Positions 41,537 through 52,014 of a DNA stretch of 64,000 nucleotides are shown here, piece after piece. The notes under the pieces are model-generated. The model had not been told where the DNA came from, searched no databases, and worked only from the letters and a program-made list of their open reading frames with translations. The first letter of the stretch is position 1; every line of letters begins with the position of its first letter. The stretch lies in the NCBI RefSeq assembly GCF_000661915.1, contig NZ_CP007509.1, positions 1,798,001 through 1,862,000 of the forward strand. The letters run 5' to 3'. The position numbers were made by a program, and so were the translations under genes. This DNA is from Stutzerimonas decontaminans (GTDB lineage Bacteria; Pseudomonadota; Gammaproteobacteria; Pseudomonadales; Pseudomonadaceae).

Positions 41537-41977
41537 CTATTCGTCTTTCTTCAGGCGTACCGCCAGCACATCGCAAGGCGCGCCATGCAGGATGTCGTTG
41601 GCAGTCGAACCGAGCAGCAGGGCAAGCCCGTGGCGGCCATGACTGCCGACCACGATCAGGTCGCAGCCCTGTTCCTTCGCTAGGCGGTGCACTTCCTGAC
41701 GCGGCTGGCCATAGGCGAGGTGACGGTTCTCCGGGGCTAAGCCGGGGTAGCTGTCGGCAAAGCCGTTCATGCGTTCGCGGGCCTGGTCGAATTGCTGTTG
41801 CTGCAACATCGACAGGTCCATTGGTACATCGCCGCCGAAGGCCATGGCCATTGGCTCGATGATATGTACCAGGCTCAGCTTGGCGTCCGAGGTGCTGGCG
41901 AGCATCTGCGCGCGGGCGACAACGGGATGGCATTCTTCGGTCAGGTCGATGGCGACCAGGATGTGTTGGTAGGGCAT
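41537..41977 (-). CDS. Universal stress protein, UspA family
   Basis: A 146-residue single-domain UspA protein. It begins MPYQHILVAIDLTEECH with the conserved Asp after the first strand. The nucleotide-binding signature VGSHGRHGLALLLGSTA (about residues 110-126) matches G-x2-G-x9-G-S/T, so it belongs to the ATP-binding subgroup. These proteins aid survival in stationary phase or under oxygen limitation. The 199-bp upstream gap is shared with a divergent membrane-protein gene; no ANR box was found there. Confidence 0.92.
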   Translation of the reverse strand: MPYQHILVAIDLTEECHPVVARAQMLASTSDAKLSLVHIIEPMAMAFGGDVPMDLSMLQQQQFDQARERMNGFADSYPGLAPENRHLAYGQPRQEVHRLAKEQGCDLIVVGSHGRHGLALLLGSTANDILHGAPCDVLAVRLKKDE

Positions 41978-42176
41978 GGCGTACTTTCTCCTTGCGTGCC
42001 ATCGCCAGAGACGGTGGCGGGTCCGGCGGTATGAGGGACCACCCTTTCGTTTAAGAGGTTATACGATCTTGCTCCTGGGTCCGCCAGTGGCTTGTTGTCA
42101 CCATCAATGACGGCGAGGGGGCGCTGGCTGCTATCATGCCGCCTTTGTTACCGCGTGCTGTATCGAGAAAACCGCC

Positions 42177-42653
42177 ATGCCGATGTTCGACTCCGACTAT
42201 TCGCTCGCCTGGACCCTGTACGGGATAGCTGCACTTGGGTGCCTGCTGTTCTGGTTCCGGGTAACGCGCTGGATGTGGCGCTGGCTGCGCGAACCGCTGC
42301 GGCTGATCGTGGCCGTATTGTTGTTTACGCCGACTATCGTCGACCCGGCGAAGGAACTGTTCGCGCCTGCTGTGGCCATTACTGCCATGGATCTGGCGTT
42401 CAAGGTGGGGAACAACGCCTGGCGTGCTGTGGCGGACCTGGCGATGTACGGACTGATCGCCTTCGCCTTGTATTTACTGCTGGTAGCCATTCGCTGGCCT
42501 ATCGAGCGCAAATACGGGCGCCGCGCTGAAAACCATGTCGCAGACGAAGACAGTCGAACGCTGCGTGAGCGCATGGAAGACCAGGACGACGATGATTACG
42601 CGCGCGACTACGCACCGTCGCGTGGGCGGATGCGCACAGAGCCGCGGCTCTAG
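42177..42653 (+). CDS. Small inner-membrane protein of unknown function, 158 aa
   Basis: A protein with about three predicted membrane helices in the first 110 residues (ALGCLLFWF, LIVAVLLFTPTIV, YGLIAFALYLLLVAIRW) and a charged cytoplasmic-type tail rich in Arg, Asp and Glu (RMEDQDDDDYARDYAPS). No known motif is visible. TATCAT at 42132-42137 could be a -10 box. It lies 38 bp before the amidotransferase gene and is probably co-transcribed with it and the following DUF2937-like gene. Confidence 0.75.
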   Translation: MPMFDSDYSLAWTLYGIAALGCLLFWFRVTRWMWRWLREPLRLIVAVLLFTPTIVDPAKELFAPAVAITAMDLAFKVGNNAWRAVADLAMYGLIAFALYLLLVAIRWPIERKYGRRAENHVADEDSRTLRERMEDQDDDDYARDYAPSRGRMRTEPRL

Positions 42654-42691
42654 TCTGGCGCACCGATCAGATCACTATCGGGAGATGACGC

Positions 42692-43474
42692 ATGTGCGAG
42701 CTGCTTGGCATGAGCGCCAACGTTCCCACCGATATCGTTTTCAGCTTTACCGGCCTGATGCAGCGAGGCGGCAAGACCGGGCCACACAAGGACGGTTGGG
42801 GCATAGCCTTCTATGAAGGTCGCGGGCTGCGATTGTTCCAGGATCCGGTCGCCAGCTGTGAGTCGGAAGTGGCAAAGATGGTGCAGCGCTACCTGATCAA
42901 GAGCGAGGTAGTGATAGGTCACATTCGTCATGCCAACGTCGGCAAGGTCTCGCTGGTCAACACGCATCCCTTCGTTCGCGAGCTATGGGGGCAGCACTGG
43001 TGTTTTGCCCATAACGGCCAGCTCGCTGATTTCGAGCCCCCCAAAGGCACCTATCGTCCGGTTGGCGACACCGACAGCGAGCGCGCTTTCTGTGATTTGC
43101 TGAACCGTATCCGTCTGGATTTTCCGGACCATTGTGCCCCGGAGGACCTGCTTCCCATCCTGCTTGGAGCCTGTGTCGAATACCGCCGCAAAGGCGTATT
43201 CAACTGCTTGCTGAGCAATGGCGAGTGGCTGTTCAGCTTCTGCAGCACCAAGCTGGCGGAGATTACCCGGCGCGCTCCATTCGGTCCGGCCCAGCTCAGA
43301 GATACTGAACTGACCGTGAACTTCCAAGCCGAAACCACGCCCGATGATGTCGTCACTGTACTGGCCACCGAGCCGCTCACCGATAACGAGCAGTGGACCG
43401 TGCATGAGCCTGGCCAATGGAGCCTGTGGCGCCTCGGCGAATGCATAGCTCAGGGCAAGGTGGCCGGATGTTGA
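42692..43474 (+). CDS. Class II glutamine amidotransferase (YafJ-like)
   Basis: A 260-residue N-terminal-nucleophile amidotransferase domain protein. Cys2 (MCELLGMSAN) would be the nucleophile after Met removal. The supporting motifs are DGWGIAFYEG, IGHIRHANVG and WCFAHNGQL. It resembles YafJ and the amidotransferase domain of ergothioneine EgtC-type enzymes, but no acceptor domain is attached and the amidated substrate is unknown. GGAG at 42681-42684 supports the start. The stop overlaps the next gene by 7 bp. Confidence 0.88.
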   Translation: MCELLGMSANVPTDIVFSFTGLMQRGGKTGPHKDGWGIAFYEGRGLRLFQDPVASCESEVAKMVQRYLIKSEVVIGHIRHANVGKVSLVNTHPFVRELWGQHWCFAHNGQLADFEPPKGTYRPVGDTDSERAFCDLLNRIRLDFPDHCAPEDLLPILLGACVEYRRKGVFNCLLSNGEWLFSFCSTKLAEITRRAPFGPAQLRDTELTVNFQAETTPDDVVTVLATEPLTDNEQWTVHEPGQWSLWRLGECIAQGKVAGC

Positions 43475-43983
43475 GAAGTTACCTGCGCCTGACCCTGTTC
43501 ACCCTAGGCCTGCTGATAGGCATTCAGGTTCCCGGCTTTATCGAGGCCTATGCTCAGCATGTGGAAGCGAGACGCCTGGAGGCGCAGGAGGGGTTGCAGG
43601 GCTTTCAGGATACGGCGCAGCGTTTCTTCAACGGTGATCTGGATGCGCTCGTACAACACTATCGCGGCAGTAACGATCCGGTGTTCCAGAGCGATGCGCA
43701 AAGTGTCGAACAGCTGCTGAGCCGCGCGCGAATGCTGGAGCGCGAGTGGCAGGCGATGCAGCGACCCTGGTACGCACGGGCCGTTCACGTATTGCTCGGC
43801 GCCGAGCGCAGCCTGCGTGCGCAGGTATGGAGCAGCTACCGATTCCAGGTATTGCTCGCCCCGCAAGCCATCGCTTGGGGCCTGAGCTGCGCGCTGCTGC
43901 TAGCCTGGCTGGTGGAAAGCCTGTTCTTGGCGGCGAGCTTTCCACTCAGGTCGCGAGCGCGACGCTACAAGTCGTATCGCTGA
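43468..43983 (+). CDS. DUF2937-like membrane protein
   Basis: A 171-residue protein with an N-terminal hydrophobic segment (LRLTLFTLGLLIGIQVPGF) and a C-terminal membrane helix (LLAPQAIAWGLSCALLLAWL). A central helical periplasmic-type domain lies between them. The layout matches DUF2937 proteins; function is unknown. The ATG at 43468 overlaps the amidotransferase stop, so the two are translationally coupled. It is convergent with the VWA gene. Confidence 0.78.
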   Translation: MLRSYLRLTLFTLGLLIGIQVPGFIEAYAQHVEARRLEAQEGLQGFQDTAQRFFNGDLDALVQHYRGSNDPVFQSDAQSVEQLLSRARMLEREWQAMQRPWYARAVHVLLGAERSLRAQVWSSYRFQVLLAPQAIAWGLSCALLLAWLVESLFLAASFPLRSRARRYKSYR

Positions 43984-44041
43984 CCCGCGGGTGTGCGCTT
44001 GCCGCTCGGCTGGAGCGGTGCGAACGCCCTCCCGCACGTGA

Positions 44042-45220
44042 TCACTTCGCCAAAAACTTCATGCCTTCCTCGAGTCCGCTTAGCGTCAGCGGGTACATCC
44101 GGTCCTCCACCAGTTCGCGGATGATGCCAGTAGAAGTGGTGTAGCCCCAGGTGTCCTTGGGGTAGGGGTTGATCCAGATGAGCTTCTTGTACTTCTCCAT
44201 GAAGCGCTGCATCCACACGTAGCCAGCTTCTTCGTTCCAGTGCTCGACGCTGCCGCCGGGTTGGGTCACTTCATAGGGCGCCATCGCGGCGTCGCCGACG
44301 AACACCACTTTGTAGTCGGCGCCGTACTTATGCAGCAGGTCCAATGTCGAGGTGCGCTCCGAAGTGCGCCGGAAGTTGTTCTTCCATACCGATTCGTAGA
44401 TGAAGTTGTGGAAGTAGAAGTATTCCAGGTGCTTGAACTCGGTCTTGCAGGCCGAGAACAGCTCTTCGCAGACCTTCACGTGCGCATCCATCGAACCGCC
44501 GATGTCGAACAGGATCAGCAGCTTCACTGCATTGCGCCGCTCCGGACGCATCTGGATGTTCAGCAGGCCGGCATCGCGCGCGGTATGGTCGATGGTGCCG
44601 TCGATGTCCAGTTCGTCCGCCGCGCCCTGGCGGGCGAACTTGCGCAGGCGGCGCAGGGCGATCTTGATGTTGCGCGTGCCCAGCTCGACCTGATCGTCGA
44701 GGTTCTTGTACTCGCGCTGGTCCCAGACCTTCACCGCCTTGCCCTGCCGCTTGCCGGCATCGCCGATGCGTATGCCTTCGGGGTTGTAGCCGCCGGAGCC
44801 GAACGGGCTGGTGCCACCGGTGCCGATCCACTTGTTGCCACCGGCATGGCGTTCCTTCTGTTCTTCGAGGCGCTTCTTGAATTCCTCGATCAGCTTGTCC
44901 AGGCCGCCGAGGGACTGGATCTGCGCGCGCTCTTCATCGGTCAGGCTGCGCTCGAATTCCTTGCGCAGCCAGTCTTCGGGAATTAGCGCCTCGAGATGCT
45001 GGTCGAGGTTTTCCAGGCCCTTGAAGTAGGCGCCGAAGGCGCGGTCGAACTTGTCGAAGTGGCGTTCGTCCTTGACCATCACGGTGCGCGCAAGGAAATA
45101 GAACTCATCCATGTCGGCGAACACGACGCGGTGCTTGAGCGCATCGATCAGATCCAGCAGTTCGCGTACCGACACCGGCACCTTGGCGGCGCGCATCTCG
45201 TTGAACAGGCCAAGCAGCAT
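44042..45220 (-). CDS. VWA-domain CoxE-like protein
   Basis: A 392-residue protein with a C-terminal von Willebrand A domain. The MIDAS-like motif is LFDIGGSMDAHVK (about residues 234-246), as in CoxE-type proteins. It pairs functionally with MoxR ATPases, which remodel or load metal into partner enzymes. A charged helical region (about residues 90-160) precedes the VWA domain. The MoxR gene lies upstream on the same strand, with a GFA-family gene between the two. Confidence 0.88.
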   Translation of the reverse strand: MLLGLFNEMRAAKVPVSVRELLDLIDALKHRVVFADMDEFYFLARTVMVKDERHFDKFDRAFGAYFKGLENLDQHLEALIPEDWLRKEFERSLTDEERAQIQSLGGLDKLIEEFKKRLEEQKERHAGGNKWIGTGGTSPFGSGGYNPEGIRIGDAGKRQGKAVKVWDQREYKNLDDQVELGTRNIKIALRRLRKFARQGAADELDIDGTIDHTARDAGLLNIQMRPERRNAVKLLILFDIGGSMDAHVKVCEELFSACKTEFKHLEYFYFHNFIYESVWKNNFRRTSERTSTLDLLHKYGADYKVVFVGDAAMAPYEVTQPGGSVEHWNEEAGYVWMQRFMEKYKKLIWINPYPKDTWGYTTSTGIIRELVEDRMYPLTLSGLEEGMKFLAK

Positions 45221-45268
45221 GGCAGAAACCTCTGGCGCACCGCGGGTGGTGCGCGATGTTCGGGGCGC

Positions 45269-45673
45269 TCAGCGGGGGCTGTCGCCGTTGTGTTGGGGCA
45301 AGCCGTCGCGAATCTCGTACCAGTCGGCCTTGGAGTCGACGTAGATATGCGATTGCGGCGGCTCCGGCAGCGGTGAATCGAGGGTGCCGGCGGCAACCCC
45401 GAGCTCATGTTCGCGGTTGTCGACGAACTGCAGATTCGAGCCGCAGCGGATGCAAAAGGTGCGTGTCACGTGATCGGAAGAGTGGTAGACGCCCAGCTGG
45501 TCCTTGCCTGACATGATGTGGAAGGCTTCCAGCGGCACACTCGCGTAGGTGGCGAAAGCGGCACCGTGAGCCTTGCGGCACATCTTGCAGTGGCAATGGG
45601 TCAGCTCATTGATGGGCGCGTCGATGCGATAGCGCACGACGCCACACAGGCAGCTACCGGTATGCGTTTGCAT
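45269..45673 (-). CDS. GFA/CENP-V family zinc protein
   Basis: A 134-residue protein of the glutathione-dependent formaldehyde-activating (GFA) fold. Zinc-binding cysteines are visible in SCLCGVVRYR (about residues 7-16), HCHCKMCRKAHGAAF (about 27-41) and FCIRCGSNLQF (about 73-83). Few family members have proven enzyme activity and the substrate here is unknown. It is placed between the MoxR and VWA genes on the same strand with 48-49 bp gaps, so it is probably in their operon. Confidence 0.9.
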   Translation of the reverse strand: MQTHTGSCLCGVVRYRIDAPINELTHCHCKMCRKAHGAAFATYASVPLEAFHIMSGKDQLGVYHSSDHVTRTFCIRCGSNLQFVDNREHELGVAAGTLDSPLPEPPQSHIYVDSKADWYEIRDGLPQHNGDSPR

Positions 45674-45722
45674 GGTTCTTCCTCCAGTGAGTTCGCGGCC
45701 GGCTCACCGAAGCCGGCATCGA

Positions 45723-46571
<849 letters not shown>

Positions 46572-46716
46572 TGCAGATTCCTTCGGCGGGGCCTGGCACG
46601 CAGGCACTCGTTGTAGTCAGGTGGACGACTATAAGGGAAGGTCGTGCGACTGTGAACGCGAGTGCATCATTCAGTCACTGAATGGCCGGTCGTGCGTTTC
46701 CAGTGACGCATGCCAG

Positions 46717-47787
46717 TCATTCGTCTTCGTCCAGCGCACGTTCGAAGCGCGCGGTGAAAGCTTCGACGAATGCGTTGCGCAGTATTGCGACGAAGGCCTG
46801 GAACGGGCTGACATCGGTTTGCTTGGTCGTGCCGGACAGCTCCACACGGGTGGCGAACTGATCCTTGCGCTGGTTCTTCAGCACTTCCTGACCGCCGCCG
46901 ACCACGGCCTCCCAAAGCCCGCGCAGGAACCCCTTGTCCTCGTTCTTGACGTCCTGGTCGTAGTCGAAGATGTCGACGTTGCGCAGCAGTGGCTTGATGT
47001 AACCGTCGAGCTGACTGTCATTGGCTTCGACTTCGACAACGAGGTCACCCGTCCCGCCGGCGAAATCGAAATTGGCGTAGGCGCGACTGAGGTCGTTCAG
47101 CTGTTTCAGCGGTACGCCGGTGACACGCAGGTTGACCTCGAAATCTTCCCAGTCGGTGAACGGATCGAAGCTGGCGGTCGCTTCGATGGGGGCCTGATTG
47201 AACAGCTTTCCCTTGCCCTCGAAAAATGCTGTCCGGGTGCCGTCGGCATCGTCTGTATTGGTCAGGTTGTACAGGCTGGCCTGGATACCGCTGGCGTAGA
47301 CGTGTACCTGTGGATCAGAAGTGAAGTTGCGGAACGACAGCTGGCCATCGACGACGCGGATCTCGTTGAGTGTGATCGGCACCAGGGCGTCGAGCTGGTC
47401 GCGCCAGTCGACGCCTTCGCCATTTTGCGAGTCGCCGCTGTCACCACCATCGACGAAATTCAAATGAGGCTGCTCGAAAACGACTTCGCCGACGATCTCT
47501 CGGTGGCGCAGGATGCCATTCCAGCTGATGGCGATGTCGATCGCCGGCGCCTTGAGCAGGGGCGCCTGTACGCGCTTGTCCTTCTTCTCGATCAGCAAGC
47601 CTTCGACACGGTAGGCGCCGCGCCACCAGGTGAGGTCGACGTCTTCGACGTGCCCCGTATAGTCGCCCATGTCAGCCATTTTCTCGTTCAGGTAATTGCG
47701 TACCAAGTGAGGCAGGGCGACATGCAGCAGGAGCAGTAGCAGGCCAATCGAGAGCAGGATCCACAGGGGAAGCAGGCGACGGGTCAT
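46717..47787 (-). CDS. DUF748-like / AsmA-like periplasmic protein
   Basis: A 356-residue protein with one N-terminal signal anchor ([21 protein letters not shown]), followed by a repetitive beta-rich periplasmic domain. That domain has AsmA/DUF748-type features, such as [20 protein letters not shown] and [19 protein letters not shown]. Relatives are linked to outer-membrane lipid or envelope homeostasis. The ATG at 47787 is chosen. It is divergent from cysK. Confidence 0.8.
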   Translation of the reverse strand: MTRRLLPLWILLSIGLLLLLLHVALPHLVRNYLNEKMADMGDYTGHVEDVDLTWWRGAYRVEGLLIEKKDKRVQAPLLKAPAIDIAISWNGILRHREIVGEVVFEQPHLNFVDGGDSGDSQNGEGVDWRDQLDALVPITLNEIRVVDGQLSFRNFTSDPQVHVYASGIQASLYNLTNTDDADGTRTAFFEGKGKLFNQAPIEATASFDPFTDWEDFEVNLRVTGVPLKQLNDLSRAYANFDFAGGTGDLVVEVEANDSQLDGYIKPLLRNVDIFDYDQDVKNEDKGFLRGLWEAVVGGGQEVLKNQRKDQFATRVELSGTTKQTDVSPFQAFVAILRNAFVEAFTARFERALDEDE

Positions 47788-47910
47788 GGCAGTCCGAGGA
47801 TGTGCTGGGTGTTGACGATGGACCCAGGCGGAGGCTACGAGTTCGGCTGGACTGTCGCATGGACTGCGCATAGGCTGATTGGCCTGATACTCCTCGGACA
47901 GGGCATTCCC

Positions 47911-48885
47911 ATGAGTCGCATATTCGCAGACAACGCACGTTCTATCGGCAACACCCCGCTGGTAATGATCAATCGCCTCGGCCCGAAGGGCGTCAGCATC
48001 ATGGCCAAGATCGAGGGCCGCAACCCCGCCTATTCGGTCAAGTGCCGAATAGGCGCCGGGATGATCTGGGACGCTGAGGACAGCGGTCGGATCAAGCCGG
48101 GCATGACGTTGGTCGAGCCTACTTCGGGCAACACCGGCATTGGGTTGGCGTTCGTTGCTGCTGCACGCGGCTATAAACTCATGCTCACGATGCCGGCGTC
48201 CATGAGCCTCGAGCGACGCAAGGTATTGAAAGCCCTCGGAGCCGAACTAGTGCTCACCGAGCCGGCCAAGGGCATGAAGGGCGCAATCGAGAAGGCTGCG
48301 GAGATTGCCGCCTCGAACCCCGAGCAGTACTACATGCCGCAGCAGTTCGAGAACCCGTCCAATCCGGCTATCCATGAAAAGACCACCGGCCCGGAAATCT
48401 GGAACGACACCGATGGAAGCATTGATGTGCTGGTGGCAGGTGTAGGCACTGGCGGAACCATCACCGGCGTCTCGCGCTATATCAAGAACACCAAGGGCAA
48501 GCAGATCATCAGCGTGGCGGTGGAGCCGACCAGTTCGCCGGTAATCAGCCAGACCCTGGCGGGCGAAGAGGTCAAACCCAGCCCACACAAGATCCAGGGC
48601 ATCGGTGCCGGCTTCGTGCCGAAGAATCTGGATCTGTCTATCATCGATCGTGTCGAGCTGGTCGATGACGAGGAGGCCAAGCAGATGGCACTGCGTTTGA
48701 TGCGCGAGGAGGGCATTCTCTGCGGGATCTCCTGTGGTGCGGCGATGGCGGCAGCGGTTCGCCTGGCCGAACGGCCGGAAATGCAGGGCAAGAACATCGT
48801 GGTGATCCTGCCCGACTCTGGCGAGCGCTATCTTTCCAGCATGTTGTTCAGCGACATGTTCAGCGAACAGGAACTGGTGCAGTAA
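47911..48885 (+). CDS. cysK: Cysteine synthase A (O-acetylserine sulfhydrylase)
   Basis: A 324-residue PLP enzyme making cysteine from O-acetylserine and sulfide. The PLP lysine is Lys44 in [14 protein letters not shown], the substrate loop is [13 protein letters not shown] and the phosphate-binding loop is [10 protein letters not shown]. The C-terminal [10 protein letters not shown] is typical of CysK. The ATG at 47911 is chosen over an upstream in-frame start that would add a membrane-like stretch absent from the family. A strong hairpin follows the stop. Confidence 0.95.
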   Translation: MSRIFADNARSIGNTPLVMINRLGPKGVSIMAKIEGRNPAYSVKCRIGAGMIWDAEDSGRIKPGMTLVEPTSGNTGIGLAFVAAARGYKLMLTMPASMSLERRKVLKALGAELVLTEPAKGMKGAIEKAAEIAASNPEQYYMPQQFENPSNPAIHEKTTGPEIWNDTDGSIDVLVAGVGTGGTITGVSRYIKNTKGKQIISVAVEPTSSPVISQTLAGEEVKPSPHKIQGIGAGFVPKNLDLSIIDRVELVDDEEAKQMALRLMREEGILCGISCGAAMAAAVRLAERPEMQGKNIVVILPDSGERYLSSMLFSDMFSEQELVQ

Positions 48886-48891
48886 GGCGTC

Positions 48892-48922
48892 GCGACGCGG
48901 CTGAGCCGATCAGCCGCGTCGC
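48892..48922. terminator. 13-bp perfect hairpin spanning the cysK/EamA convergent end
   Basis: GCGACGCGGCTGA (48892-48904) pairs with TCAGCCGCGTCGC (48910-48922) around GCCGA. Its right arm covers the stop codon and last codons of the EamA gene. No T-run is present. It probably ends or stabilises both transcripts. Confidence 0.6.
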
Positions 48923-49824
48923 GCATCGATCGGTTGCCGGGCCGCCGGAGCCTGGCGGAGGATCAGCCACAACGCCACCGCAATCAGCGCGCCGCCCTGA
49001 ACGTAGGCCCAGGACAGCGGCTCATTGAGAAACAGTACGCCCCATAGCACACCGAACGGTGGGATCAGAAACGTCACCGTCAGCGTCTTCACTGGCCCGA
49101 TATCCGCCAGCAGGCGGAAGTAGAGAATGTAGGCAAACGCCGTACATACCAGACCCAGTCCAAGCAGGCTGAGCCAGACGCTTGCGCCGCCCCAGCTCGG
49201 TGGCGGGGCATTCAGCAGTGACCATCCGAACAGCGGCAGCAGGCAGAGTGCCGCGCCGGCTTGACTGCCGAATGCGACCATCTCGCTGTTCAGTCCGCCG
49301 TCCCCGTTGATCCAGCGCCGCGTAAGAAAGCCGCCGAACCCATAACAGGCGGTGGCGCCCAGGCAGGCCAGCGCTCCGAGCAGCAGGCCCATATCCAGCG
49401 GCACCGGCCCGATGCGCATCAGCAGCGCTACGCCGCCTAGCCCGCTGAATACGCCAAGCACCTTGGCCAGGGTCAGCTCTTCCGCGAAGAACAGCGCGCC
49501 GATCAGCACACCCATCATCGGCGTAGTGGCGTTGAAGATTGCCGAATAGCCGGCCGGCACCAGTTGAGCCGCCACTGCATACAGAGCGAAGGGTATGCCT
49601 GAATTGATCACCCCAAGCACCAGGCACAAGCCGAACTTGCCGCGAAAATCCCAGCGGGCGCGGAGCAGGGCGAGGATCGCCAGCAGTCCGGCCGTCGCCA
49701 GCAGTACGCGGAAGAAAGCCGTGGGGAAGGTGCCGAGCACCGGCGCGATGACCCGCATGAAAAGAAAACTCGCACCCCAGATGGCGGCGAGGGCAAGCAG
49801 GCGAAACATGTCGAGCGGGCGCAT
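48910..49824 (-). CDS. EamA/DMT-family transporter
   Basis: A 304-residue inner-membrane protein with ten predicted helices in two EamA repeats. It starts MFRLLALAAIWGASFLFMRV and has PVKTLTVTFLIPPFGVLWG in the second repeat. Such proteins export amino acids or other small metabolites. Being beside cysK suggests a cysteine-related substrate, but that is only proximity. It is convergent with cysK and divergent from aceK. Confidence 0.88.
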   Translation of the reverse strand: MRPLDMFRLLALAAIWGASFLFMRVIAPVLGTFPTAFFRVLLATAGLLAILALLRARWDFRGKFGLCLVLGVINSGIPFALYAVAAQLVPAGYSAIFNATTPMMGVLIGALFFAEELTLAKVLGVFSGLGGVALLMRIGPVPLDMGLLLGALACLGATACYGFGGFLTRRWINGDGGLNSEMVAFGSQAGAALCLLPLFGWSLLNAPPPSWGGASVWLSLLGLGLVCTAFAYILYFRLLADIGPVKTLTVTFLIPPFGVLWGVLFLNEPLSWAYVQGGALIAVALWLILRQAPAARQPIDARRG

Positions 49825-49946
49825 GGGTGGCTTCCACCAAAAGGAGCTGCAAGTGTTGTCGTCCGTCCGCCAACTGGCAATCCGAAACCGACTTTCAAAC
49901 TGCGTGCTGCTAAGCTCGGCGGACGTTCATCTGCAGTGGGTGCATC

Positions 49947-51668
49947 ATGGTGGAGCAGAAACTGGCCGCTGAAATTGCTCGGCAAATCCTTCTCGGTTTT
50001 GACGGCTACCGTGAGCACTTTCGGCTGATCACTGAAGGCGCCCGGGCCCGCTTCGAGCAGGCGCAGTGGCAGGAAGCACAGCGTGCCTCCGCCGCGCGAA
50101 TCAATCTCTACGAAGAGAAGGTCAGTGAAACACGGCGTCGCTTGCTGACCGGTTATGAGCATTCCGACCTGCTTCAGGTAGAGGCGTGGCCGCAGATCAA
50201 AAGCGCCTACATCGAGCTGATCAACCCACGCTTCGACGATGAGCTGTCGGAGACCTGGTACAACTCGATCTTCTGCGGGCTGTTCAGCCATGACTGCATC
50301 CGTGATGGCACCATGTTCATTCATACCACCCGGCCCGCTGTACGAGCCCACGAGCGCTTGGCGCAGACGCGCAGCTATCAGCCCAACGGCGATCTGGCTG
50401 GCATGCTGGAGCAGATCCTGCGTGATTACGCCTTTGCCGTACCGTACCGCGATCTGGCGGGTGATCTGCAGCGGTTGCAAACGCAGTTGTGTGAAACGCT
50501 GCCCGACTGGGTCTGCAAGGACCCTGAGCTGACGGTGGAGCTGTTCGTCTCGGTGCTATACCGCAACAAAGGTGCCTATCTGCTCGGTCGGATCTTCACT
50601 CGTGACGAGCAGTGGCCGCTGGTTATTCCGCTGCTGCACCGCGAGGGAGACGGCATCGTCGCCGATGCGCTGATTACCGACGAGGCAGAGGTGTCGATCA
50701 TCTTTTCCTTCACTCGCTCGTACTTCATGGTCGAGGTGCCGATCCCGGCGGAGTTCGTCGGTTTTCTCAAGCGCATCCTCCCCGGCAAGCACATCGCCGA
50801 GCTGTATACCTCGATAGGGTTCTACAAACACGGCAAGTCCGAGTTCTATCGAGCGCTGATCGATCATCTTGCCAACACCGACGACCGTTTCGTCATGGCG
50901 CCCGGCGTGCGCGGAATGGTCATGACGGTGTTCACGCTGCCGGGTTTCAACACCGTATTCAAACTGATCAAGGATCGATTCTCGCCGATCAAGAACGTCA
51001 ATCGCGCCACCGTGATCGAGAAATATCGCCTGGTGAAAAGTGTCGACAGGGTAGGGCGCATGGCCGACACCCAAGAGTTCGCCGACTTCCGTTTTCCCAA
51101 GGCCAAGTTCGATCCCGAATGCCTCGCCGAGTTGCTGGAGGTTGCACCTTCTACGGTCGAGGTCCAGGGCGATACGGTGCTGGTACGCCACTGCTGGACC
51201 GAGCGGCGCATGACGCCGCTGAATCTCTATCTGGAAAACGCCAGCGAACAGCAGGTGCGCGAGGTCTTGGAAGACTATGGGCTTGCGATCAAGCAGCTGG
51301 CGGCGGCCAATATCTTTCCTGGCGACATGCTGTTGAAGAATTTCGGCGTTACCCGCCATGGAAGGGTGGTCTTCTACGATTACGACGAGATCAGCTTTCT
51401 CACCGAGGTGAATTTCCGCCACATCCCGCCGCCGCGTTACCCCGAAGACGAAATGGCGTCAGAGCCGTGGTACTCGGTTGGGCCGAATGATGTGTTCCCG
51501 GAAGAATTCCCGCGCTTTCTGTTCGCCGACCATGGGCAGCGCCGGCTTTTCGCCAGTCTGCATGGCGACTTGTACGACGCTGATTACTGGAAGGGCCTAC
51601 AGGATGCCATTCGCGGCGGCAAAGTGATCGACGTCTTTCCCTATCGGCGCAAGGCTGACCGTAACTGA
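49947..51668 (+). CDS. aceK: Isocitrate dehydrogenase kinase/phosphatase
   Basis: A 573-residue AceK that reversibly phosphorylates isocitrate dehydrogenase and so switches carbon between the TCA cycle and the glyoxylate shunt. Family features include the ATP-binding [18 protein letters not shown] (about residues 318-335) and the catalytic-loop region [20 protein letters not shown], followed by DYDEISFL (about 475). The length is normal. Unlike the enterobacterial aceBAK operon, no aceA or aceB is adjacent, the usual Pseudomonas arrangement. Confidence 0.95.
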   Translation: MVEQKLAAEIARQILLGFDGYREHFRLITEGARARFEQAQWQEAQRASAARINLYEEKVSETRRRLLTGYEHSDLLQVEAWPQIKSAYIELINPRFDDELSETWYNSIFCGLFSHDCIRDGTMFIHTTRPAVRAHERLAQTRSYQPNGDLAGMLEQILRDYAFAVPYRDLAGDLQRLQTQLCETLPDWVCKDPELTVELFVSVLYRNKGAYLLGRIFTRDEQWPLVIPLLHREGDGIVADALITDEAEVSIIFSFTRSYFMVEVPIPAEFVGFLKRILPGKHIAELYTSIGFYKHGKSEFYRALIDHLANTDDRFVMAPGVRGMVMTVFTLPGFNTVFKLIKDRFSPIKNVNRATVIEKYRLVKSVDRVGRMADTQEFADFRFPKAKFDPECLAELLEVAPSTVEVQGDTVLVRHCWTERRMTPLNLYLENASEQQVREVLEDYGLAIKQLAAANIFPGDMLLKNFGVTRHGRVVFYDYDEISFLTEVNFRHIPPPRYPEDEMASEPWYSVGPNDVFPEEFPRFLFADHGQRRLFASLHGDLYDADYWKGLQDAIRGGKVIDVFPYRRKADRN

Positions 51669-51688
51669 GCTCCGCCCGACGAGTGAAC

Positions 51689-51720
51689 GCGGCGCATTTG
51701 GTTGAGCGCCTTTGCGCCGC
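51689..51720 (+). terminator. Hairpin after aceK
   Basis: GCGGCGCA (51689-51696) pairs perfectly with TGCGCCGC (51713-51720) around a 16-base loop, 20 bp after the aceK stop. No T-run. Confidence 0.4.
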
Positions 51721-51875
51721 CCCGGTCGCAGTTGTAAAGCGCCGTAACAAAGCGGCGTCGCTTAACGAGCCTGCGACAGCAATGCGCACGAGCGCGGCTG
51801 GGAAAGTTGGATTATGCTGTTCACGAAGCCCGCATGGCTCCGATGTAGCCCGTTATTTCGCAGGAGGGTATGACC

Positions 51876-52001
51876 ATGAAAGCAAGGCTCAACGAGATGT
51901 TCTGGAAGCTGGCGGTCGCTCTTGGCTTGATTGAACCGCCGCGTATGCAGCCGATTCCCATGCGCGCCCGGCGCGAGCAGGATCGCCGCTCTTCCCGTTA
52001 A
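51876..52001 (+). CDS. Small protein, 41 aa, downstream of aceK
   Basis: A short ORF with a near-ideal ribosome site, AGGAGG at 51862-51867, 8 nt before the ATG at 51876. An ATG two codons earlier (51870) is too close to the site. The product has a hydrophobic-aromatic N-terminal helix (NEMFWKLAVALGLIEPP) and a strongly basic tail (RARREQDRRSSR), suggesting a membrane-surface or nucleic-acid contact. It stops 13 bp before the convergent GST stop. I believe similar short ORFs follow aceK in other pseudomonads but cannot confirm it. Confidence 0.6.
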   Translation: MKARLNEMFWKLAVALGLIEPPRMQPIPMRARREQDRRSSR

Positions 52002-52014
52002 GACTGGTCGGTCT

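Noticed and set aside
41978..42176. ANR/FNR box upstream of the universal stress gene
   Set aside because: No TTGAT-N4-ATCAA match was found in the intergenic region.
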